Below are positions 1-6,039 of a stretch of DNA of 8,545 nucleotides, one piece after another. The notes beneath the pieces were generated by a model that made no database searches, was not told where the DNA came from, and saw only the letters and a program-made list of their open reading frames with translations. A program made the position numbers and the translations under genes. How positions within the stretch are numbered: the first letter of the stretch is position 1; every line of letters begins with the position of its first letter. The DNA comes from Roseovarius sp. GTDB lineage: Bacteria; Pseudomonadota; Alphaproteobacteria; Rhodobacterales; Rhodobacteraceae. Location: contig SLDH01000104.1 of NCBI GenBank assembly GCA_007125415.1, forward strand, positions 1 through 8,545, in the 5' to 3' direction.

Positions 1-1303
1 GTCCGCTGAAATCCCCGAGCAGGGCGATGCGGAACCTGTCGCGGCTGAGGCCTCCGCGGTCCGGGCGCGGCGCGGAAATCCTGCCGAAAGGTTTTTGCGG
101 GGCGGGTGCATCGCGCTTTGTCTCCGCAGCCTCCTCCGCCACCGGAGCGTCAGCAGGCGCGTCGGTGGCATCCTCCGGCTCATCGACGTCAAGCCCGGCC
201 ATCAATGCTTCAAGCTCCTGATCGGTGTCCGGACCATCCTCGGCCATTTCGTCCGCCTCGCTGTCCAGCCCGGCAAGCAGTGCATCAAGGTCATCTTCAG
301 CCTCCTCCCCGCTCGCGACCTCCGCTTCGGCAGTCTCATCCGGATCGACCCCGATCGACAGATCATCGCTGTCCGGTTCCGTGTCGGGCGGCAGATCCTC
401 CTCATCCCCAAGCCCGGCAAGCAGCGCTTCGAGATCGTCCTCCGCCGCCGCCTCGCCTGGCTCCACCGGCTCCAGCGACGCGAGGATCGCGTCGGTATCA
501 TCGGCCGGCTCGGGCTCGGGCGTGATCTCTTCGCTCACGGCCCCGGCGAGGATTTCCGCGGTCCGGTCCGCCGGGCCGTCATCCACGCGCCGTTCCACGC
601 CGGCAAGGATGTCGCCGATATCCTCGCCAGCCGGTTCCTCGGGCAGTTCAACATCTGCAAGCCCCGAAAGCACGCTTTCATGCTCATCCTTGGTAGGGAC
701 TTCCGGCACTTCTGCACGGCGTAGCGCGTCAAGCGCAGCGGCTTGCGGATCGGCCTCTTCCTCTTGCGGCGGATCGGGCAGGCTCGCCTTCAGCGCTTCG
801 AGATCGGCAGTCAGAGTGTCGGTTTCCGCCTGCCCCCCCGCCAGCGCCTGAAGCAGGGCGGGCGAGTTCAGCACCTGTTCAATCAAGGCTTCCGCACCGG
901 ATTTGCCGTCCATATAAGCCAGCAGATCGTTCAGCGCCTGGCGGGCCTCGAGCAGCGGCGCAAGCGACTCGACCCGGGCCGCAATCGCACCGGGGGAAAA
1001 ATCATCGAGCTTTTCAAAGGTCAGATCCACCGCCAGCATACCTTCGCCGGTCAGCATATCGGGCACGGTGAACTGCGCGCGTGGTGCCATCGCGCGCATG
1101 CGTTCGTCGAAATTGTCGCCGTCTATCTCGAGAAACTGGCGATCCGCCACAGCCGGCCTTTCCGCCTTGCCCGAAAGATCCGATAGCACACCCATGACGA
1201 AAGGAAGCTGAACCTTCTTCTCGGCACCATAAAGCTCCATGTCATATTCGATCTGGACCCGCGGCGCACGGTTGCGGGCAATGAACTTCTGGCTGCCGCT
1301 CAT
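1..1303 (-). CDS. tssB: TssB (VipA/ImpB) T6SS sheath subunit with long acidic extension and start of a second sheath-like domain; 3' end outside window
   Basis: Seen: 434 codons read without a stop from ATG at 1303 to the left edge. Residues 1-155 are a typical TssB: SQKFIARNRAPRVQIEYDME at 4-23, LPFVMGVLSDLSGK at 33-46, then a helical tail. TssB pairs with TssC to form the contractile sheath that drives the T6SS tube. TssB is usually about 160-180 residues, but this frame continues. Residues 160-395 are rich in Asp, Glu, Ala and Pro and contain a recurring LLAGL-type motif. Residues 396-421 are basic and Pro-rich, and residues 424-434 read FRIALLGDFSG, like the entry strand of a sheath subunit. 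The start is supported by GGGAGAG six bases upstream and by ATGA overlap with the channel gene. Inference: a sheath fusion (TssB plus a second TssB/TssC-like domain) joined by a disordered acidic linker. The identity of the second domain is uncertain because it is cut by the window edge. Confidence 0.93.
   Translation of the reverse strand, partial: MSGSQKFIARNRAPRVQIEYDMELYGAEKKVQLPFVMGVLSDLSGKAERPAVADRQFLEIDGDNFDERMRAMAPRAQFTVPDMLTGEGMLAVDLTFEKLDDFSPGAIAARVESLAPLLEARQALNDLLAYMDGKSGAEALIEQVLNSPALLQALAGGQAETDTLTADLEALKASLPDPPQEEEADPQAAALDALRRAEVPEVPTKDEHESVLSGLADVELPEEPAGEDIGDILAGVERRVDDGPADRTAEILAGAVSEEITPEPEPADDTDAILASLEPVEPGEAAAEDDLEALLAGLGDEEDLPPDTEPDSDDLSIGVDPDETAEAEVASGEEAEDDLDALLAGLDSEADEMAEDGPDTDQELEALMAGLDVDEPEDATDAPADAPVAEEAAETKRDAPAPQKPFGRISAPRPDRGGLSRDRFRIALLGDFSG
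188..690 (-). repeat. Degenerate acidic peptide repeat ([IVL]-[LM]-[AS]-G-L type) in the TssB extension
   Basis: Within residues 205-372 of the TssB-like protein a short hydrophobic motif recurs between acidic stretches: VLSGL (211), ILAG (232), ILAG (251), ILASL (273), LLAGL (294), LLAGL (342) and LMAGL (367). Spacing is 19-25 residues except for one gap of 48. The best copies read DDLEALLAGL, DDLDALLAGL and QELEALMAGL. The copies are similar in peptide but not identical in DNA, so this is an old or selected protein repeat rather than a recent tandem duplication. The pattern of short amphipathic motifs in an acidic, probably disordered chain is typical of multivalent docking segments; the partner is unknown. 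Confidence 0.75.
833..839 (-). other. Seven-G run at the end of the TssB domain (possible slippage site)
   Basis: On the coding strand codons 155-158 read GCG GGG GGG CAG, giving seven consecutive G. The run falls exactly where the conserved TssB domain gives way to the acidic extension. Losing one G, or a +1 slip, adds R-R-K-P-T-L and stops at TGA 813-811, giving a 163-residue protein. Gaining one G, or a -1 slip, stops at TGA 731-729. The run and the two stops are seen directly; any biological slippage is inference. A chance homopolymer in GC-rich coding DNA, or a base-calling error, is also possible. Confidence 0.4.
1300..1303 (-). promoter_or_regulatory. ATGA stop/start overlap joining the sodium channel gene to tssB, with ribosome binding site
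   Basis: The channel gene ends in TGA (1302-1300) inside ATGA, whose ATG (1303-1301) starts tssB. GGGAGAG at 1316-1310 lies six bases before the ATG, within the last codons of the channel gene. This arrangement usually gives translational coupling by terminating and re-initiating ribosomes, which would link production of the channel and the sheath subunit. There is no room for a separate intergenic promoter. Confidence 0.85.
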
Positions 1304-2154
1304 GATCTGCTCTCCCGGCTTGCTCGCAATTCGTCGCGCAGGGCGCGCACCTCTTCTTGTAGTGCCAGTACATGCGCGTCCACCTGATCGGTCTCGTTGC
1401 GCACAAGCTCGCGCAGCTTTTCGAACTCGGCTTCGGTATCCTGTTCCACCGCCGCCTGCATCGTGTTGACCAGCAGGCCGATGAAGAGATTGAGCACCGA
1501 AAAGGCGGTGACCACGATGAACGGCACGAAGAACGCCCAAGCATAGGGGAATTCGTCCATCACAGGACGCACGATGCCCATCGACCACGATTCCAGCGTC
1601 ATGATCTGAAACAGGGAATAAAGCGACCGCCCGAGCGTGCCGAACCATTCATCGAAAGCCGCACCATACATGATCGTGGCCATGACGCCAAAGACATAGA
1701 ACACGATCGAGATCATCACGATCACCGCGCCCATGCCCGGCAACGCATCCAGAAGCGCCTGCACCACTGCCCGCATCTGCGGAATGACGGACAGAAGCCG
1801 CAGGGCCCGGATCACCCGCAATCCGCGCAGCGCCGACAATCCCGCGCCGTCCGGCAAAAGCCCGACGCTCACGACGAAAAGGTCGAAGATGTTCCACGAA
1901 CTGCGGAAGAAACGCAGCCCATTGGCATAGAGCTTGAGCGAAAGCTCGACGACGAAGATGCCCAGAATGAAACGGTCCAGTCCGCGCAGAAAGCCGCCGA
2001 TCTCCTGATTTACCCGATCCGACGTGCCGATGCCCAGGGTGATTGCATTGATGATGATGATCGTCAGGATCACGTTGTGTACCCGGTCCTGCTCCAGAAA
2101 CACCCGCAATCTGGCGCGAAAGGACAGGGGCTTTGCGTCGGCGTTCTGTTCCAT
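1300..2154 (-). CDS. Bacterial voltage-gated sodium channel (BacNav, NavMs/NaChBac type)
   Basis: A 284-residue protein with the full layout of a homotetrameric bacterial sodium channel in the inner membrane. Visible parts: S1 about 27-43; S2 about 58-76 with E70 and K74; S3 about 84-100 with D91; S4 with arginines every third position at R110, R113, R116 and R119; S5 about 138-163; pore helix and selectivity filter TLESWS at 186-191, with E188 as the filter carboxylate; S6 about 207-232 with N222. The C-terminal tail, 238-284, is charged and shows heptad-like leucines, as expected for the coiled coil that holds the tetramer. The filter and flanking text LFQIMTLESWSMGIVRPVM closely match the NavMs/NavAb type, so sodium selectivity is expected. 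The ATG is preceded by GGAG at 2163-2160. All key residues are present, so it looks functional. It lies inside a T6SS operon and overlaps tssB by ATGA. Its role there is unknown. Confidence 0.96.
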   Translation of the reverse strand: MEQNADAKPLSFRARLRVFLEQDRVHNVILTIIIINAITLGIGTSDRVNQEIGGFLRGLDRFILGIFVVELSLKLYANGLRFFRSSWNIFDLFVVSVGLLPDGAGLSALRGLRVIRALRLLSVIPQMRAVVQALLDALPGMGAVIVMISIVFYVFGVMATIMYGAAFDEWFGTLGRSLYSLFQIMTLESWSMGIVRPVMDEFPYAWAFFVPFIVVTAFSVLNLFIGLLVNTMQAAVEQDTEAEFEKLRELVRNETDQVDAHVLALQEEVRALRDELRASRESRS

Positions 2155-2159
2155 GGCTT

Positions 2160-2163
2160 CTCC
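2160..2163 (-). promoter_or_regulatory. Ribosome binding site of the sodium channel gene
   Basis: The coding strand reads GGAG five bases before the ATG at 2154. The whole gap to the upstream gene is 52 bases (2155-2206). I see no convincing promoter or hairpin terminator in it, so the channel is probably co-transcribed with the genes before it. Confidence 0.65.
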
Positions 2164-2206
2164 GTTCCGGGCTGATCTCCTAGGCTTTCACGCTGGCACC
2201 GGCAGG

Positions 2207-3292
2207 CTAGTTCGAAAGTGAAGAAATGCCACCTGCCAGCGCACCGGCGCGAGCCGCTGCGCCAAGCGCGTTATCCAATCGTCCGTGCGCCGCGATGTCT
2301 TCATCGATATCGACGTCCTCCTCGATCCTTTTCAGAACCGCTTCGAGCGCCGTCACCATGTATCTGGGATCCTTCGATGTCAGCCTTTCCAGCTTTTCCT
2401 GATCTTTTTTCAACTCTTCGCTTATCTTCTCGGCTTCCTTGGCCAACTTGCTGGCCTTGGGCTCGTCTATCCTGACCTGCCGCAAGCCCGCCACCTTGCG
2501 ATCGAGATCTTCGATCTTGGTGCCCATGTTGTTCTGGCGCAGCACCATCTGGTCATACTTTGTCTTCAGCTTCTTCGCGTCGTCCAGGGCAGCCTCGACG
2601 GCCTTGAGAGCAGCGCCCTTGGATTTCGAAAGTTTCTCTTGTTGGTCGCGAAACTCCTTCTGGGCGTTCTTGAGGGTCTTGAAGGCCGTTCCACCGGCTG
2701 CGAGGATCGCCAGCGCAGCCCCGGTCGCCGTCAGCGCGGGAATGGCTGCGGTACCCATCGAGGCAATGCTCACGGTAATACCCACCGCTGACACACCGAG
2801 GGCAGCCCCACCGATCGCGACTGTCTTGGTGGCCTTCTTCAACTTGGATGCCTTTGTGCCCATTTCGCGCAGGCATTTGTCCGATACGCCGGCCATGAAG
2901 GTCTCGAATTCTTCCTTGATGATCCGCTCCGCCTTGTCCGAAGCGGCCTTCTCGACCTGAGCCTTGAGCTGCTTCCGGGCGCTCTCGGGCTTGTTCTTGA
3001 AGAAGTCTTCGATCTTCTTCATGTCCCCGTCTTTCAGAACTGTCTTCTTGACATCCGTCTTGAATTTGCCGCGCCAGTTCTGCTCCAGGTGTTTTTTGAC
3101 CTTCTGCACATGCTCGTCGACAATATCTGCGCCATGCTCCTGCAGCTTTGCCGAAGTCACCTTGTATTTCCATTCGAGGGTCTTCGGACCGGTGATCTCG
3201 AACAGTTTATCTCGGGTTTCCATGTCGAACTGCGTTTGAACCTTTACACCAGTGGCGTAGTTTCCTGTCTTTATCGGTGTGATGGTTGGCAT
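2207..3292 (-). CDS. Unrecognised helical protein with central hydrophobic hairpin-like block; candidate T6SS effector
   Basis: I do not recognise this 361-residue protein as a named family. Seen: no signal peptide; residues 45-155 are charged and probably helical, rich in Lys and Glu; residues 157-205 form one long uncharged block rich in Ala, Gly, Ile and Val, including GAALG (162-166) and a likely turn at P185, enough for two membrane-crossing helices; residues 206-330 are again charged, with coiled-coil character; the tail 341-361 is rich in Ala and Gly. A water-soluble helical body with one buried hydrophobic hairpin is the layout of alpha pore-forming toxins (ClyA, HBL/Nhe, Xax types), but this is analogy, not detected homology. 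Codon use has more AAG and TTC and looks less GC-rich than its neighbours. GGGAG at 3303-3299 supports the ATG. Its position between tssH and the channel suggests T6SS cargo or an accessory factor. A structural scaffold or membrane-associated protein is an alternative. Confidence 0.85.
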   Translation of the reverse strand: MPTITPIKTGNYATGVKVQTQFDMETRDKLFEITGPKTLEWKYKVTSAKLQEHGADIVDEHVQKVKKHLEQNWRGKFKTDVKKTVLKDGDMKKIEDFFKNKPESARKQLKAQVEKAASDKAERIIKEEFETFMAGVSDKCLREMGTKASKLKKATKTVAIGGAALGVSAVGITVSIASMGTAAIPALTATGAALAILAAGGTAFKTLKNAQKEFRDQQEKLSKSKGAALKAVEAALDDAKKLKTKYDQMVLRQNNMGTKIEDLDRKVAGLRQVRIDEPKASKLAKEAEKISEELKKDQEKLERLTSKDPRYMVTALEAVLKRIEEDVDIDEDIAAHGRLDNALGAAARAGALAGGISSLSN

Positions 3293-3298
3293 TGGTTG

Positions 3299-3303
3299 CT
3301 CCC
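3299..3303 (-). promoter_or_regulatory. Ribosome binding site of the 361-residue gene
   Basis: GGGAG lies six bases before the ATG at 3292, in a 35-base gap after the tssH stop codon. The gap has no visible promoter or terminator, so read-through from tssH is likely. Confidence 0.65.
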
Positions 3304-3327
3304 GGCAATTGATTTGCGGCTCTTTGA

Positions 3328-6039
3328 TTACGCGAAGCTGTAGGTGAATTCTCCGTCAGCCACGTCGATCCCGACCCTTTCGATCTTCCCGCCCTCCATC
3401 ATCCGGCGCAGAAACTCGGCCGAGATGGCGGGCAGCATGGTGTTGGTCACAATGGCGTCGATCATGCGTCCGCCCGACTCCAGTTCCTGACAGCGATTGA
3501 CGATCTCCTGCACGACCGCTTCGGAATACTCGAAGGGCACGCCATGCGCTTCGGTCACGCGCCGGCGAATGCGCGCCAGTTGCAACTCGGTGATCTGGCC
3601 GATCATGCCGGGGCTGAGCGGATAATAGGGGATCGTCACCAGCCGGCCCAGAAGGGCTGGCGGGAAGATCTTGAGCAACGGATCGCGCAGCGCCTTTCCC
3701 ATGCCCTCGGGGTCGGGCATGAGATCGGGGTCGGAACACAGGTCCATGATCAGATCGGTCCCGGCATTGGTGGTGAGCAGGATCAGCGTGTTGCGGAAGT
3801 CGATCATCCGCCCCTCGCCATCCTCCATCTGCCCCTTGTCGAAAACCTGAAAGAAAATCTCATGCACATCCGGATGTGCCTTTTCGACCTCATCGAGCAG
3901 CACCACGGAATAGGGTTTGCGCCGGACCGCCTCGGTCAGCACACCGCCCTCGCCATAACCCACATATCCCGGCGGGGCGCCCTTCAGCGAGGATACGGTA
4001 TGCGCCTCCTGATACTCGCTCATGTTGATGGTGATGACGTTCTGCTCGCCGCCGTAAAGCACCTCTGCCAGCGCCAGCGCCGTCTCCGTCTTGCCCACGC
4101 CACTGGTTCCGGCCAGCATGAAGACACCGATGGGCTTGGAGGGGTTGTCGAGCCCCGCCCGGCTGGTCTGGATGCGTTTGGCGATCATCGACATGGCATG
4201 ATCCTGCCCGATCACCCGCCTGGCCAGGTGGGTCTCGAGGTTGAGCACCGTGTCGATCTCGTCGCGCACCATGCGGCCCACCGGGATGCCGGTCCAGTCG
4301 CCCACCACGCTGGCCACCGCCTGCGCATCGACGATGGGAAGAATGAGCGGATTCTCGCCCTGCAATTCCGTGAGGGTCTGGTTCCTGGCCTTGAGTTCTT
4401 CCAGGAGCGCGGCGCGTTCCTCTTCCCTCAGCGGGCTTGCTTCTGCGGCTTCCTGACTTGCTGCATCAGGCGCATCCACCGGCGCGCCACCCGCGCGCAG
4501 CTTCGAGCGCAGCTCGAGGATTTCCTCGACCACGGCTTTCTCTGTCTCCCATCGCTCGGTCAGTTCCGCAAGCCGGGTCTCCTCGGCCTCGCGGTAGCCT
4601 TCGATCGCCGCGCGGCGCTCGGCCACGTCGTAGCCTGCCGTCTCATCGCGGGAAATGATGTCAAGCTCGGTGTCGAGCGCTTCGATCCGGCGGCGGCTGT
4701 CATCCACCTCGGCTGGCACGGCGAACTGGCTGATCGCGACCCGTGCGCAGGCGGTGTCGAGCACGCTCACCGACTTGTCGGGCAATTGCCGCGCGGGGAT
4801 GTAGCGCGCCGAGAGATTGACCGCCGCTTCGATGCCTTCATCGAGCACCTGCACCTTGTGGTGGCGCTCCAGCATGGAGGCGATGCCGCGCATCATCATG
4901 ACCGCCCTGTCGGTGTCGGGCTCGTCCACCACCACGGTCTGGAACCGGCGCGTGAGGGCCGGGTCCTTTTCGATATGTTTCTTGTATTCCGCCCAGGTGG
5001 TTGCCCCGATGGTGCGCAGCGTGCCGCGCGCCAGGGCCGGTTTCAGCAAGTTCGCCGCATCGCCCGTGCCCGCAGCGCCGCCGGCCCCCACCAATGTATG
5101 GGTCTCGTCGATGAACATGATGATCGGCGTGGTGCTGGCCTGCACCTCATCGATCACCTGCTTGAGCCGGTTTTCGAACTCCCCCTTCATACTGGCCCCG
5201 GCCTGCAGGAGCCCCACATCGAGCGCCAGAATACGCGCCTCGCGCAGGCTTGGCGGCACATCGCCCCGGGCGATACGCAGCGCGAAGCCCTCGACGACGG
5301 CCGTTTTGCCGACACCCGCTTCGCCGGTCAGGATCGGGTTGTTCTGGCGGCGGCGCATCAGCACATCGACCACCTGCCGGATTTCCTCGTCCCGGCCCAC
5401 GATCGGGTCGATCTCGCCCTGCCTGGCCTGCGCCGTCAGATCGGTGCAGAACTGCTCGAGCGCTTCCTCGCGGCCCATCTGCGCCGGTGCCCGCGCGCCA
5501 GAGGCTTCGCCCGGTTCGGCCCCTCCGCCCGTCACCGATCCGTCCTGCGGCTTCATCGCATCCTCGGGCGAGCCGTCGGTCACGGTGTGGAAATGGTCCG
5601 CCAGATCATCGGCATTGACGCCGCTCAGTTCGGCGGAAATGCCGCGCAACAGCGACTTGAGGTTCGGCGTTTTCAGCATGCCGAGTATCAGATGCCCGGT
5701 GCGCACCTGATTGGAGGAGTAAAGCAACGACCCCCAGACCCAGGCACGCTCCATCGCATCTTCGAGATGCGATGACAGATCACTCACCGAAGAGGCCCCG
5801 CGCGGCAAGGCATCGAGCGCCGCCGTCATCTCGGTGGCAATCTTGCCCGCATCCAGATCGTAATGCCGGATGATCCGGTGCACATCGCTGTCCTGAGTGT
5901 TCAGGATCTGATGCAGCCAGTGCACGATCTCCACATAGGGGTTGCCCCGCATCTTGCAGAACACGGTCGCCCCTTCAATCGCCTTGTAACCCAGGCTGTT
6001 GAGCTTGCCGAAAAGCGCAACGCGGCTGATCTCTGTCAT
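3328..6039 (-). CDS. tssH: TssH (ClpV) AAA+ ATPase of the T6SS
   Basis: A 903-residue, full-length ClpV. This cytoplasmic hexamer binds the contracted TssB/TssC sheath, threads the sheath protein through its pore and disassembles it for reuse. N-terminal Clp-N domain about 1-150, then a Gly/Pro-rich acidic linker about 155-190. AAA1: Walker A GEAGVGKT 239-246, first pore-loop region KGEFENRL 285-292, Walker B IIMFIDE 306-312, arginine pair R364/R365. Middle coiled-coil region about 440-560. AAA2: Walker A GTSGVGKT 644-651, pore loop GYVGYGEGG 691-699, Walker B VVLLDEVEK 712-720, sensor-2 motif ESGGRMID 854-861. The ESGGRMID form separates ClpV from ClpB. All ATPase residues look intact. The ATG at 6039 is preceded by AAGGAAGGGA at 6056-6047 and overlaps the tssG stop as ATGA. 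In sheath turnover it acts on the product of the tssB gene downstream, whose extra acidic tail may alter that interaction (inference). Confidence 0.98.
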   Translation of the reverse strand: MTEISRVALFGKLNSLGYKAIEGATVFCKMRGNPYVEIVHWLHQILNTQDSDVHRIIRHYDLDAGKIATEMTAALDALPRGASSVSDLSSHLEDAMERAWVWGSLLYSSNQVRTGHLILGMLKTPNLKSLLRGISAELSGVNADDLADHFHTVTDGSPEDAMKPQDGSVTGGGAEPGEASGARAPAQMGREEALEQFCTDLTAQARQGEIDPIVGRDEEIRQVVDVLMRRRQNNPILTGEAGVGKTAVVEGFALRIARGDVPPSLREARILALDVGLLQAGASMKGEFENRLKQVIDEVQASTTPIIMFIDETHTLVGAGGAAGTGDAANLLKPALARGTLRTIGATTWAEYKKHIEKDPALTRRFQTVVVDEPDTDRAVMMMRGIASMLERHHKVQVLDEGIEAAVNLSARYIPARQLPDKSVSVLDTACARVAISQFAVPAEVDDSRRRIEALDTELDIISRDETAGYDVAERRAAIEGYREAEETRLAELTERWETEKAVVEEILELRSKLRAGGAPVDAPDAASQEAAEASPLREEERAALLEELKARNQTLTELQGENPLILPIVDAQAVASVVGDWTGIPVGRMVRDEIDTVLNLETHLARRVIGQDHAMSMIAKRIQTSRAGLDNPSKPIGVFMLAGTSGVGKTETALALAEVLYGGEQNVITINMSEYQEAHTVSSLKGAPPGYVGYGEGGVLTEAVRRKPYSVVLLDEVEKAHPDVHEIFFQVFDKGQMEDGEGRMIDFRNTLILLTTNAGTDLIMDLCSDPDLMPDPEGMGKALRDPLLKIFPPALLGRLVTIPYYPLSPGMIGQITELQLARIRRRVTEAHGVPFEYSEAVVQEIVNRCQELESGGRMIDAIVTNTMLPAISAEFLRRMMEGGKIERVGIDVADGEFTYSFA
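6036..6039 (-). promoter_or_regulatory. ATGA stop/start overlap of tssG and tssH
   Basis: The tssG stop TGA (6038-6036) lies inside the ATGA that starts tssH. With a strong purine-rich ribosome binding site at 6056-6047, this suggests coupled translation of the baseplate and unfoldase genes. Confidence 0.85.

Noticed and set aside
95..851. Overlapping plus-strand frames of about 140-209 codons
   Set aside because: They are reversed readings of the acidic TssB extension (Ser/Ala/Arg/Pro-rich products); the minus-strand frame continues a clear TssB without interruption.
1..1303. A separate gene for the acidic segment rather than a TssB fusion
   Set aside because: There is no stop codon between the TssB domain and the left edge in the TssB frame, and I see no ribosome binding site with a start codon at the domain boundary that would favour an independent gene.
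1372..2175. 267-codon open frame on the plus strand
   Set aside because: It is antisense to the sodium channel gene and encodes a His/Arg/Gln/Asp-rich low-complexity protein, as expected from reversed hydrophobic codons.
2155..2206. Possible terminator or promoter in the gap before the sodium channel gene
   Set aside because: No stem longer than a few base pairs, no T run and no convincing -35/-10 pair; only a ribosome binding site is supported.
3544..5775. 743-codon open frame on the plus strand
   Set aside because: It lies wholly antisense to tssH, whose AAA+ motifs are all intact. Its His/Arg/Pro-rich translation is typical of the reverse complement of a GC-rich coding frame and shows no recognisable domain.
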